Shown here: positions 24,911 through 36,707 of the stretch, one piece after another | How positions within the stretch are numbered: the first letter of the stretch is position 1 | Layout: each line of letters opens with the position of its first letter | NCBI GenBank assembly: GCA_027625915.1 | Contig: JANTQA010000021.1 | Coordinates: 2,480,001 to 2,544,000, forward strand | DNA length: 64,000 nucleotides | Origin: Anaeramoeba flamelloides | Lineage: Eukaryota; Metamonada; Anaeramoebidae | Direction: 5' to 3' | Position numbers and translations under genes: made by a program | The notes under the pieces: model-generated | Databases searched by the model: none | Seen by the model: only the letters and a program-made list of their open reading frames with translations | What the model was told of the DNA's origin: nothing

Positions 24911-25854
24911 CAAATGAATTCTAAATATACAATAAAAAAGCTAATTATCAAAGTTAGTTCAGGTTTTTCGGATCTTTTATTCAAAGATTAAAATAATTTT
25001 TTTTTGGACAAAACAAAAATTTTTTTTGGATTTTTATTTTTTGTTCCAAACCTAAAACCTCACTAATCAATTCCTTAAATATAGAACTAAGGAGATATTA
25101 ATCCAATTCGTTTTTAATTCAAGTTAGTAATTTATATTTTGCTATTAATTACTCAGTAGAATTCAATAATTTCACCATAACTCAATACTACTCTTCATTA
25201 CAACACAAGTGTAAATATGGAATGTTGTAAAAAAATAGAGTTTTTAGAATCTTAGAGATAAATAAAGAGTTCCATGTAATTACAAAAATTTTGGCAAATA
25301 GTCAATCAAACACCCGTTTTGATTTTTGAGCTCAAAGGTATTTTCAATCTAAAATCGTTTGGTAAATACCAATACTTTGTTTGAAAAATGATTTTTTTTT
25401 TAGAATTTGAAAGATTATGGTTTACCAAACGATTTTTTGATTAAAATTATTATTAGTCTATTAAAATAATTGGATATTAAATTTACAATTACTAAATTGT
25501 GGTTAAATACATTTAACTCTTTATTTATCTCTAAAATTGTAAAAACTCTATTTTTTACAACATTCCATATTCACACTTGTGAAGGTTATTATTTATGGGA
25601 ATTTCAAAAGAACCAAAGATAAAACAAAAAAATTACTAACTTGAATTAAAAACGAATTGGATTAATATCTCCTTAGTTCTATATTTAAGGAATTGATTAG
25701 TGAGGTTTTAGGTTTGGAACAAAAAATAAAAATTATCAGAAAAAATTTTTGTTTTGTCCAAAAAAAAATTATTTTAATCTTTGAATAAAAGATCCGAAAA
25801 ACCTGAACTAACTTTGATAATTAGCTTTTTTATTGTATATTTAGAATTCATTTG
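24911..25854. repeat. Foldback element with about 223 bp near-identical arms
   Basis: Arms 24911-25133 and 25631-25854 are nearly perfect inverted copies, starting CAAATGAATTCTAAATATAC and ending with its complement. The high identity points to recent origin or to ongoing gene conversion between arms. A 378 bp MITE (25204-25581) sits in the loop. No coding capacity and no clear target duplication. Confidence 0.85.
25204..25581. mobile_element. MITE, 378 bp, ends CACAAGTG...CACTTGTG (copy 1)
   Basis: Terminal inverted repeats: left CACAAGTGTAAATATGGAAT and right its near complement; an inner pair around ACCAAACGATTTT also folds. A second copy of similar length lies at 60169-60543. No ORF, so non-autonomous. 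Confidence 0.7.
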
Positions 25855-26056
25855 GATCCAACCTCATTAAAATTTTTATTCGAGAAATAGTTTTTTAAAC
25901 AAATAATATCTTTTTTCATTTTTAAATGGTTAATATTTTTTTAAAAAAAGAGTATAGGAATTTATTAACAATTAAAAATAAATTCCCTTTAAGGGATCAG
26001 CCTCACTATAGAATTGTTTTTAATCAAAGAGTATTTTGTAATTGGAAGTAAATAAT

Positions 26057-26697
26057 ATTAGTGCTAATTAGATCAAATGGTTTCTGTGACTCTAAAAAAT
26101 CTATTATAAATATTATTGAAAAATAAATTATTACATTTTTTACTAAGGATCACAATTAAAAAATATAATTTTGGAATTTTTTTTTTTAAATTCCCTTTCC
26201 AAATCTAAAAACAGAAACTCAAAATAATAGTATTCCAGTATTTTCAAATTAATATTTAGAAAGCTCCAAAAGTAAATATTTTTTGATATTTTTTAATTTC
26301 AAGATTTACTCAATAATTATTAGGATAAAAAATCTAAAGAAGATTATTTTAATTTTATTTTTATGTTGCTAGCTGTATTATCAATATACTTCCAATATGT
26401 GAAAATTATTTGCAAAAATAATCTATTCATTAATTATTTAATAATTTAAAAAAAACGAATTTTTTAGAAATTAACCTACATTTCAGTAATAAATTTAAAA
26501 AAGATATTTTTCAACTTTTGAATCCGGAAAATTAGATGACTCAACCTTTAAATTTTTGTCGCGAAATGCAGATTTTTTTCAAAATTTCTTTGAGTTTTTT
26601 ACCAATACCAGGATCAGGCTTAATTGATTAGATCAACTTTTAAGTACTATTTTACTAATCAGAATTTTTTAGAGACATTTGAACCATGGAGAATTTA
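26057..26697 (+). mobile_element. MITE-like element, 640 bp family (copy 1)
   Basis: Collinear over its full length with 45955-46585 (reverse complement) and 61813-62455. The ends pair as roughly 33 bp inverted repeats of the form ATTAG(T/A)GCTA...CTCTAAAAA. Shared internal landmarks are AAATCTATTAT, TTACTCAATAATTAT and GACTCAACCTTTAAATTTT. No ORF is conserved among copies. Confidence 0.75.
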
Positions 26698-27411
26698 TGT
26701 TTTACTTTCAATAGTAACATACTTTAATTTGATGACTTCTCCGTGGATGATGCTAATCTCATAAAAATAAACGTGAGGTAATTTTATGAAACACATCATT
26801 TCATTAAAAATGAAAAAAAAAATAATCTCTTTGTTTTTCTTAAAATAACACTATTTTATAAACCTTGCTATGGACTGAATCAAGAAATGTACACTTTCTC
26901 GCAAAATTCAGAGGTCTGAAAAAAAAAAAAAAAAAAAAGTTTGTTTCATAAAAAAGAGATTTTAAAATATTATCAATAAGCACATTTAGCAATTTGAATT
27001 AGTTGCTTTACGAAATTTAATCGTATTTTTACGAAAAAAAAAAAAAAAAATCAATTAATTCAAGATCAAGCAATTAATATCTCAAAATAGAAGGTACTTT
27101 TGAAAATAATTATTTGGTATTGATGAAAGGATCTATAATCAGTGTATTCAAGTTCAACTCTTAACTCTTCTGAGTACTGATACCTTAAATTTTGATTAAA
27201 ATCTTTACAAATCATTGAGTTTTATATCAAATTATGCACTTTCATTTTGAAAAGGTCTAAATTAAAAAGTCAAAATTATTCCAGTCAAGCAATTAGAAAT
27301 AATTCTAAAATAAAAAAAAAAAAATTAGTTAGGCAGTTCACATGTGAAACAATTAGTTTCTTAATATTTTAAGTTTTATTACTAAAATTGTGAATTTTTG
27401 TGATTTTTTCC

Positions 27412-27980
27412 ATTTTTTCCCTGGCTGAATCTTCTTTATATTGGGAAGAAGAGTAACAAAGGAAAAAGATCAAGTTGTTACTTGTTAATCCTGAGACACT
27501 GAAACACGAAAGTCTGAGTAACTTGAAAATCAAATCTAAAAGGCAAATCCTAAAAAATGACCAAAGGGTTTAAAGCAAATCAGATCAAAAAGAAAAAAAA
27601 AATTACAACAATTAAACAATTATCCCCAAATGAACATTCATGATCAATTATCTAATTAAATTAAATTAACCAAAAGTATCGTGGCTGTGATTTTGGGTGT
27701 TTTTAATTAAAGATAGCATTTATTTTTTGTTTTTTTTTTGATTTTTTATCAATTGCTACTTATAAACCCTTTTTAAATTTCTTTTTTTTTTCTTTTTCTT
27801 TTTTATTTTTTTCGCTTTTGCTTTTGTTTTTTGAACAGATGGGAATAATTTGGGTGTATCTTTCCCTTGAACAATTGTGAAATCTATGATTTTACCCTTA
27901 AATTACCTTTGAGGAAATTTAAGTAAAAGGATATTTAGACTGTAATTTTAACTTCTTCAATAATAAAAAAAATAAAAAAA
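27412..27980 (+). mobile_element. SINE-like element with 14 bp target-site duplication
   Basis: 569 bp flanked by TTGTGATTTTTTCC at 27398-27411 and 27981-27994, an exact duplication. It starts ATTTTTTCCCTGGCTGAATC; the tail has AATCTATGATTTTACCC, a TTAAATTACCTTTGAGGAAATTTAA-type hairpin region and an A-rich end. About 70 bases into the element, the block around GATCAAGTTGTTACTTG and AGTAACTTG forms a stem-loop. A tRNA-like A box (GATCAAGTGGTTA in the 12 kb copy) is suggestive but weak, and no clear B box is visible. Confidence 0.85.
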
Positions 27981-29066
27981 TTGTGATTTTTTCCTTAACG
28001 GTGATACTTTTCTGGTCTGTATATATAAGGACCAGACAACTTGAAAATATATTTGGTGTTTCTTAAGGTTAAAAAAAAATTCCCTTTAATAAACCATTGG
28101 GGATGTTTGGGTTTGTTTGATTTTGGAAAAGAGTATTTTCAATTTTCTCATGATGTTTCAAAAATTGAAATCACTTCCTTTCTTTTTTTAATACAATAAA
28201 ATGCTAACAAATACATCAAATATATGCACAAATTTCTTGACCCTTGTGCATACATACCGTAAAAATATCTCAGTTTATGAAAAAATCATAATTTTATCAA
28301 AAAAAAACGTGAAAAATTTTGAAATAATTTTTGCACAGATGCTTTAAAAAAGTCTTTGCCAAAAATGTTTTTCAAAAGATCTACTGAAGTTGATTAATTG
28401 TTTTATAGACACTTACTAAAACTATTTATTGTAACACTTTTTTAAAATACCTCTATTGTAAGAGCTGATATATAAATTAATAAAAAAGCAAGCGTTTTTT
28501 GGGATGAAAATTGAGACTTTCCATTTAATTTTTTAAATTACAACAACAATATTTTCATTTCCTAGAAAGGATGAGTATTATATATTTAACCAAACAGATT
28601 GGGTTTGAAGTTATTATTTTTTAGTTTATAAAAAATAAACTTAAATTGAAAACACTTTGATCTTTCTCCTTTTTGAACTAATACCACAAGAAATAGATTT
28701 TTTTTTTTTTATTTTATTTTTTTTTTTTATTATTGCGGATCGAATTTGAAAAAGTAACTAATTTCTTGGAAATTGTTCTTATAAGTGGTTACTTTTTTTA
28801 AAAGCTGAAAGGAGTTTTCGTTCGCGGGCTTTTGGTCGAGAAAAAAGAAGAAGAAGAAAAAAAAAAATAAAAAAAAAATTATTAAATTTTGACCGTTTCA
28901 AATTTAAAAGACAAGTTTGTGTTTAAAAGACAAAACTAAACAAACTAAAGGAAAGGGTTTTAAATTTGTTAGTACTTGTATGGTTTTAAAACCAAGGTGA
29001 AAATTAAAATCAAAACAAATAAAAAAAAAAGAAAAAACATTTACAATTAATCTAAATGGCGATTAA

Positions 29067-29359
29067 TTAAGGAAAGAATTGAAAAAGGAAAAAGGAATAA
29101 GGAATAATGAACAAACATGATAGGTTGTCAATTGCTCGCTGCATATTGAAATTAGACTCATGGTAAACTCGATAAATGATATCCAACGAGAATTTTTTTT
29201 CAAAAATTGTTTCCAGATTAAGAACTGTCTCAAGATGCTTTTCTGGGATTGACTTTTTTATTTTCTTGAGTTTATTTTTCTGTTCAGTTTTCTCTTTTTG
29301 ATTGTTGTTTGAAGATCGTAAACTTTTTTTTTTTGTTTTGCTTTTTTTTTTTGTAGACA
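29067..29359 (-). CDS. Small Lys-rich protein with CUE-like domain
   Basis: After a Lys-rich head of about 45 residues, the segment NLETIFEKKFSLDIIYRVYHESNFNMQRAIDNLS has the spacing of a CUE ubiquitin-binding domain (conserved hydrophobics, final AI-x-x-L), though the usual MFP is IFE here. The frame begins at an acceptor (AG at 29361-29360, then TG TCT), so the start codon may be split by an intron or lie further upstream. At the 3' end a GT at 29116 and CCATTTAG at about 29052 could remove the hydrophobic tail as a 65 nt intron, giving a stop just after the domain. CUE assignment is by pattern only. Confidence 0.5.
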
Positions 29360-29360
29360 C

Positions 29361-32300
29361 TAAAAAAAAGAAAATAAAGAAAAAAACAGATATAGAAGAA
29401 AAAAACAGATATAGAAGAAAAAAAACAAGAAATTAAACAGTTTTGGAATGAGATCCTAAATTGAAGGATGGAAATTTTTACTATTTGAAATGTGTTTGAT
29501 AATTTTGAGATGTGATAAAAAATGATTTAATCGATTATCTCAATTAATAATTTTGATTGAGTTTTCTTCTGTTTGGAAAACAATATGTGTTTAATGTTGA
29601 GAAGGGAATATTTGAAAGAGTCTTTATAATTTAGTATATTAATTAGCAAAATAGGTTTTTTTTCAAAGCTAAACAATATTGTTGCCTCTTTTGAATGTTT
29701 CGAGTTTCTTCGTTTGAGTAATTATTCAACTTATCTTTTGAAAGATTTCAAAACTAAAGTATATTTAAAGCTTTGTATTGTTATAGATCTTATTTATTAG
29801 AGTATTGGAGATTGTTTTGAATGTATCTCTTTAAAAATTCATTTTCTTTGGATTTTGTTATTTGTCAAGTATTACTTTAATTTTATAAATGGTTTTAATT
29901 TGAAAAAGAAATTAAAAACCCAAATTTTTGTTACAACAACTTGAAATCATTTTTAATTTGCCACAGTTACTTTGATATGTAATTTCAAATAATTATAGGG
30001 GGTATTTAAGAATAAAACTTGGTAAAGTTTTTTTTGGGATTAGTGACTTTGATACTTTTTGGACAATATTTTATACAATACTTGTGATATATTAAATTTT
30101 TATTATTTTTGTTCGAGGAATATTTAATAAAATAAAAGTAAATTTTAAAAGTTTGAACCAAATTAATCCATTATTTAATGAGTAGGTTTTTTTTGAAAAA
30201 ATTTTCAACTTTTGGGAGAAAGAGAAAATTTAGATTTTTAAATACAGATCAATAGAATTGATTTTTCAAGTTAATGTCAACTTCTCAAAAAAAAAAAAAA
30301 AAAAAAGATATATTTTACTTTTTTTCTCGAAACTCCTACATCCAGCTGTTTAAATTAGTTCTATTAATATAAAATGGAGTATTATTTGCTAAGTGTGGGA
30401 TTTGAAAAGGGGGGAGTGTTCTGTTAAATTGTAAATTTTTTTTTTTTTATTTTTTGAAAATTTTTATAAATTTCCACTCAAAAAAAAAGAAATAACTACT
30501 TAAGAAAAAAATCAGCAAATGTAAAAAATTTCCGAACAGTTTATTTTGGAGAATGGTATTAAAAAGGTATATTTTTAAAATATTTTTATACATATTCTCC
30601 ACTTATCAATAAATATATCTAAAAATGAAATTCCTTTAAAATGGACTAATACCTATTGTTAAAATCTTAAAATTAATTTCACATGAATGGGAAAAGCCTA
30701 ACATCAAGTAATTTTAATAAAGAAAAATTTAAAAATATTTACTAATAAAATTCTAATTTCAAATATTTTTAATGTCATAATATATTATTTTAATATTATG
30801 TTTTGGATTCTATTTTAATTAAAATAATTAATCTAATTTTTGGACTTGTTATTTGTTTTTTTACAACAAGTTAAAAATAAATAAAAAATATTTTGAAATC
30901 ATGAACATTTGCTTCCATTTTAAAAAGTAAATACTTTTTACAAACTTATCTTGGAATGTTACAATTCTCTTAAGAATGAGAAATTTAAATATTTTTTGTT
31001 AATTTTCCCACTGAAAATTTAATTGGAAAACAGTAATAAAATTAAAAAATTTTCAACAATTTTAACATAATATTACAAATAATTTTCAATTAAGAAGAAA
31101 ATACTTGAATTTGTGAATATAATGTACCAATTATACCACACCACGTAAAAAATTTCAAAAATCAACAAAATCCGTTATAATACACTATCAGTTGATGATT
31201 GAGAAATCCAAAATGAATTAGAATTTTACCATTATTTGATATTTTAAATAGCCCAAAATTTCAAATATTTATTTTTTATTTTTTTTTTTTTTTTTTTTCA
31301 ATTATCAAATAATTCTTTCATTTGATATTATTATTTTATTATATATATATATATATATATATATAAGAAAATTAAAATGTAATTATATTTAAAGTATTTC
31401 TATAGGGAAAGGAGTAATAAAAGAAAAATATATCTGATAAAAAAAATAGAAAAAGAAAAATAATTATAAATATCAATAAAAAATAATAATATCATTTGAA
31501 TGAGTAAATTAAAAACTATCCACATCATGTGAAAATTAATTATATTTCCATCCTAAAAATGATTTTTAAAAAAACTTGTTATAAGATCTCTACAAAATTC
31601 TAAACTTTTTTCTTTAAACCTTATTTATTTTTTATCATTCCTATTTAGATAACCACTTTACTGGTTGATCTAAATCTTTTTGAATTTTTTTTTTTGAAGC
31701 TGAATGGAATTATTTTTCTAATAAGTAGTATTAAAAAATTTCACACTAAAAGTAAAAATAGAACAAAATTACAATATATTTCATGCTAATATCTTAGTAG
31801 AAATCATTAAAATTTACACTCGGAAATATTTTCAATTGATTATTTAAGTATACACCTTCAAAATCTCTAGTAAAATATTTTATATTTCGTAAATAAATTT
31901 ATAATTGTATGAAGAAAAGTGATACACTTATAGGTATATCCTTCAACATTATTGGTAAATTGCCTAACTATTGGGGTTTTTTAATTAAAAATTAATAATT
32001 TATATGATATTACTAATAACAAGACTTCATCATTTATACTATAATTAAATAGTGATAAAAATAATAATGATCCTTTAATAAAAATTATAACAAAGACCTT
32101 ATAAATTAGGAAACACTTAATAGTTTATTTTATTTATTTTTGAAGGGATAAAATTAAGTTTCTTGAGATGTTTATAAAGTAAAAAATATGATTTAATAAA
32201 AGAATAAAAACAGTTTCTTCTCTTTTTTTTTTGAAGAATTATTTTTTAAAAAGCAAATTTCTGTTTAATGGGAAATTTTATTATTCTTTTATTTGGTTAT

Positions 32301-33635
32301 ATTTTTTGCTCTTGTAGAAGCTCATTTTTTTTTTTTTTTGAAAATTATTTCCTGGTGTTGATGGGCATATTTAAAGGGTATCATTGCTTTTGGGAAGAAG
32401 GTAAATTTCTTAATATATTAAAATATGAAAATTATTTTTGAAACCTATAATTAAAAAAATTGAGTAATGATGGGAGCACATATCCCCTAAAAAACATATG
32501 TACACAAATAAAAATAGATCTAAATTTTTTGGTTTTTTCTTTATTAATTATTATTAAAAATTCTTATTCTTTATTTTCTTCTTTGTTTTTATAGACTCTT
32601 TGCGTTCTTTTAGAAAACTATATATAAACTCCTTTTCAGTCAAATTGGCTAAGTTTGATTAAAAAGTAGAACATATTCTATGATTTTAATTCTTGATTCT
32701 TCTCAATATAAAATTTTAAATTTTATGATTAGAATCTAATTTTTTAATTTTTTATTTAGTCAATTTTTTTTTTTTTTTTTACTTCTTGCTTATTTTTATA
32801 AAACTACTTTTCTTTTTCATCTTTTTGATTTTTTTTTAACAGTTAAATTTAAAAAAAAATGTTTGAAACTCCAAAATAATATACAGAAAAGTGAATAATT
32901 GTATTTTCTTTTAAAAATTCAGATATACTAATTAAACTATCCTATTGTCAACATTTTTCATTTCACAAAGGAATTGAGAAATTTTACATGAGAAGTTCAA
33001 TGAGAGGGGCCACTAATTTTTTTTAACATTTTTTTTGAAGTTTCTGGCCTGTTGAGTTAGGTATTCCTATTATGAGTATCAACTCTAATTTCAAGTTTAT
33101 ACTTTCTCTTATTTCTAAACAATCATGATTTGATTGATTCTTAAAAAAAAAAGTGAATTTTTCATTTTTGGGTTGTCCCCTTTGAGTGAAATGGAGTTTG
33201 TTTTAAAATACTTCTTATCATTATGATTAGATGTTCTCGTTCTATTTCGACACCCTTTGAAATCAAATACATACATTTTGTCAATTCAAAATTCTCTCTT
33301 TAACAGAACAAGAATTTTCAACTTTTAATACACTATTCTGAAAAATCCCAAACTTTTCATTTTTTTCAGTAGCTTAATTCTTAATACACTTATATCAATG
33401 CATATTCTTTTACCTAATGCAGATTATTAAAATCCATTCATTAAATATACATTAAGATATCCCTATTAAGTGAGGATTTGAAGATATTGAGATCAATATA
33501 TTATTTTGTCCCATCTGTATTTTTAACAATAGATCAACAACCAAAAAATTGAAGATTTCTTTTTTAAAATATTCATTTTAATAAATTATTTAATTAAAAA
33601 AAAAAACTCTCTATTGAATTGATAGATTATACCAT

Positions 33636-33666
<31 letters not shown>

Positions 33667-33860
33667 TGTACATAATAATTAAATTATTAAATTAATAATA
33701 AACTTTAATGTTAATATAAATAAAAATATATATTTGATAGATTTAAAAAAAAAAAATTTTCCGAAGAAAACAATTTAATTGGAAAAGTCATCATGTAAAT
33801 AATTAATACTTGAACATAAATTAATAAAAAAAAAAAAAAAGAAAGAAAAAAAAAAACAAT
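29361..33860. other. 4.5 kb gap, no gene seen
   Basis: AT-rich sequence without a credible ORF on either strand. Contains homopolymers, an (AT)n microsatellite at about 31339-31365 and an (ATTT)n tract at about 33635-33663. A duplicated AAACAGATATAGAAGAAAAA unit lies at 29385-29430. I found no element with defined ends here. Confidence 0.5.
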
Positions 33861-35666
33861 TCAAATTTTTTCTTCATCTGTTGAGTCATCGAGAAGTATT
33901 TCTTCAAATTGATCATAATTTTGCATATTTCCGTTATCCAATGGATTGTAGATCTGGCTATTAGATTTAATTTCAGTGTGGTTCTCGTAATTGACATTCT
34001 GTGAATTCACCTGATTATGTTTTTCCAAATGAAAATTTACATTCTGTTTGCCAATCTCAATTTGGTTGTATGATGAAGACGACAATGACGAATCTGAATT
34101 CTGTTTTTTTGGGAATAATTTAACGAAATGCTCATTAATTTGAAAAAATCTGTTTTCGATTTGAATTATTTTCCTTTTTTTAATTTTCAATTTAGAAGAT
34201 AAAATAAATAAACTTGGGAAATTTTGTGTTATTAAAGATAATCCCTTTTCTCTTAATAATAATCCCCTGTATTTAATTATGTTATTATTTATTTTCAAGA
34301 TTGCCTTTTCGAGTTCATTTTTGGGGTTATTTTCTAAAACTAATTTGCTAAATATTTTCATTTGTTGGGAAATCTTGTTTTTATATTTTTTAACCTTGAT
34401 AATGTAAGAATGGTGATGGTTGATGAATTTATATAAAATATCATGGAAATCATAGTTGCGAATATTAAAATTGATTTTCAGTATCTGTGCTAAATTTTGT
34501 GCTATTTGCTCAACCTGCCTTCTAATTTCTTTTTCCCTTTTCTTTTCCCTTTTTATTAGAATTTTTAAATTTTTAATTTTTTTTTTAATTTTCTTTGGAT
34601 TGCTGATTAGTTTATTATTGCCCTTGGTGTTCATATCCTTAATCTGATTCTTATCATGGATTTGACTTTTTAAAAGTTGTAATTCTTGGCCTCGAATGAT
34701 TAATTCTTTATTCATTTCAATGTCCTTTGCTAAATCGATCTTTTTAATTTGATTAATTGAATCAATAAGATTTGAAAATGTCGAATTCGATTTTATTAAT
34801 GTTTCTAATGGTTGCTTCTCAAGCAACAAAAATGGTTTAAAATCAAGAAAATGCGCTGGTAGTGTGCCAAGGTTTGTTTGAGAATGTTTGTTCACATTAG
34901 ATAATTCACTCGAGTTCAATGTTGTTGAAATTGAATTAGTTTTGGAGGTTTTCTGAAAATTCTGTTGAGAGTTAATCTGTTCTTCAGAATTCAGAGAATC
35001 AATTGCTTGAAATTGACCAAAAAGATCATCCGTTTGTTTCTTTTCAAGTATTTCTTTTGTTTTGTTGATTTGACTCATTTCATTGTTTTCATTCGTTTTA
35101 TCGATTTGGTTTGTTTTGTTCACTTCACTCATTTTGCTTGTTTCTTTGTTTTGATTTTTTTTGGTTAATGCTTTCTTGAGCGCAACAATTTTGATATATT
35201 TTTTTGGTATTTTTAATTCAGCAGCCCATTTCCTGACAAAATCTCGTGGTCTGGATTGGAAATTTTGGATGATTTTGATTTGTTTATTTTTTTTTAATTC
35301 TTCAAGATAATCAAGAGTCTGAATTGTTTTCTTTTTTGAAAAGCTTTGTTTCTTGGTGGTTTGTTTCCCTTGGAACTCTAAAAGATATGTATTTACATTA
35401 ATGCTCGATTTTCTCCTATAAACAGGTAAACTGGGATCTGCCCCGATGATTAACAAATACCTGATGATTGCACTGCTGCAATTTGTTAACGCAAGGTGGA
35501 AGATTGTTACCTGTTCCTGCACCAGAACGTTTTGTGATCTCTTTAAGCTATTCTGATCATGCTTGTTAATTGTAAGGTACTCGTTTGGGTTGTTGATTTT
35601 TGGTACAAGTGATCGGATGCTTTTTAAATCGTTGCTCTCGATTGCTTTTTCGATTGTGTTTCCCAT
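33861..35666 (-). CDS. Ankyrin-repeat-containing protein, 601 aa
   Basis: Single exon from a true ATG. The N-terminus is MGNTIEKAIESNDLKSIRSL; Gly2 could be myristoylated, but position 6 is Glu rather than Ser/Thr, so this is weak. Residues about 53-80 (TIFHLALTNCSSAIIRYLL, then GADPSLP) are a recognisable ankyrin repeat, with a partial one before it. A short basic segment follows (about 130-170), then a Lys/Asn/Thr linker with repeated NKT/NEM units (about 175-215), and a helical C-terminal half (about 355-525) rich in Lys and Ile that looks coiled or bundled. The end is Ser/Asn-rich and acidic (LLDDSTDEEK). No enzyme motif. An adaptor role is the most one can infer. Confidence 0.8.
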   Translation of the reverse strand: MGNTIEKAIESNDLKSIRSLVPKINNPNEYLTINKHDQNSLKRSQNVLVQEQVTIFHLALTNCSSAIIRYLLIIGADPSLPVYRRKSSINVNTYLLEFQGKQTTKKQSFSKKKTIQTLDYLEELKKNKQIKIIQNFQSRPRDFVRKWAAELKIPKKYIKIVALKKALTKKNQNKETSKMSEVNKTNQIDKTNENNEMSQINKTKEILEKKQTDDLFGQFQAIDSLNSEEQINSQQNFQKTSKTNSISTTLNSSELSNVNKHSQTNLGTLPAHFLDFKPFLLLEKQPLETLIKSNSTFSNLIDSINQIKKIDLAKDIEMNKELIIRGQELQLLKSQIHDKNQIKDMNTKGNNKLISNPKKIKKKIKNLKILIKREKKREKEIRRQVEQIAQNLAQILKINFNIRNYDFHDILYKFINHHHSYIIKVKKYKNKISQQMKIFSKLVLENNPKNELEKAILKINNNIIKYRGLLLREKGLSLITQNFPSLFILSSKLKIKKRKIIQIENRFFQINEHFVKLFPKKQNSDSSLSSSSYNQIEIGKQNVNFHLEKHNQVNSQNVNYENHTEIKSNSQIYNPLDNGNMQNYDQFEEILLDDSTDEEKI

Positions 35667-36516
35667 TTGGATTGAAAGGAAAAAAAGATGGGTTGTTAGA
35701 AGAAAAATTTTTCAAAAAATAAATTAAGCAACTGTTTGTTAAAAAAGTAAATGGGTTTGAAGTTTAATTTGTTTGACAAAAAGTTAAAAAAATGGTTTGT
35801 TTTTGAGTGATAATTGAAAATTACATCTTAATTATTACGTTTCCACTCTACACATCACTTCAATCAGTTTAATAAGGATCACGTTTGGTAATTTATCATC
35901 AGAAGATATTCTCAATTATGAATATTTTGTACAACAAACAATTACTAGTTAGAGTTTAATTACCCCACGGACAACCCTAAAAGACAGAAATTTTCCCAAA
36001 AACTTGGAAATTCCTTTTTTTCTGATTAATCGAAAATATTTGGTAAAAATTTGAAAAATTGGATCCCCTTTTCAGATAAATAGAGAAATTACACAGTAGA
36101 AATTAACCATTCAAAATAGAGAAACTTTTTAAATAGCTCAACCCATCAATTTTAATCCTTTATTTTCTTTCTAAATGATAAAAATCTTACAGATCTTAAA
36201 AATTAATTGAGAAAACGGCTTAGAAGAAAAAATTTAATTGAGTGGTATTTTTCTTTTGATAACTTTTAAATTTCTTAGAAAAGATCTGTTTTGAATAGAA
36301 CTTTGTTTTTGCCGAGCTAAAAATACAACTGTTTTTTTTTTCTTCTTTTTAGAAATTTTATCCAAATTTTTAAATTTTAATTGAGAAATTAAGAGACTTT
36401 TTTGTTTTTTCGTGTTGATTTCCTTAATCTTATGTAAAGTAATCAAAAAACTTTTTTTCAAATTAAAGATCCTTCAATATGATAAATTAAAAAAAATGAT
36501 TCTGATTTTCAAATTT

Positions 36517-36707
36517 ACTGGTGTTTGAGTTCTAAATGGGAAAAATTTTAATTTCATTTTCTATATTTATCTTTTTCAAAAATAGATGTACAAAATAAAA
36601 CCTACTTCTTTGTGAACTCAATTTATAAAATAAAAATGTGTTGGAATAGGAAGTGAAAATTTTGTCCTATTTATAATTCAAATACCAGTAATATCAAAAT
36701 GAGATTT
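36517..36707. repeat. Foldback-type repeat, family also at 49188-49432 and 63770-64000
   Basis: TTTGAGTTCTAAATGGGAAA near 36522 pairs with TTTATAATTCAAATACCAG near 36668. The AAATGGGAAAAATTTT and GAAGTGAAAATTTT blocks are shared with the other two copies. Non-coding. Confidence 0.55.

Larger units (their letters stand above)
24097..29046. other. Gap between RG-repeat gene and CUE-like gene
   Basis: No supported gene. Contains the nested foldback (24911-25854), a 640 bp MITE (26057-26697), a SINE (27412-27980), a GA-rich simple repeat (24627-24655) and a small less AT-rich patch with a hairpin (about 28735-28850). Confidence 0.6.

Noticed and set aside
27412-27560. Functional tRNA gene within the SINE head
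   Set aside because: No cloverleaf and no B box; only a loose A-box resemblance.
31339-31365. (AT)n tract as a possible origin or centromere signal
   Set aside because: Plain dinucleotide repeat; similar tracts at 39018 and 53722, with no supporting structure.
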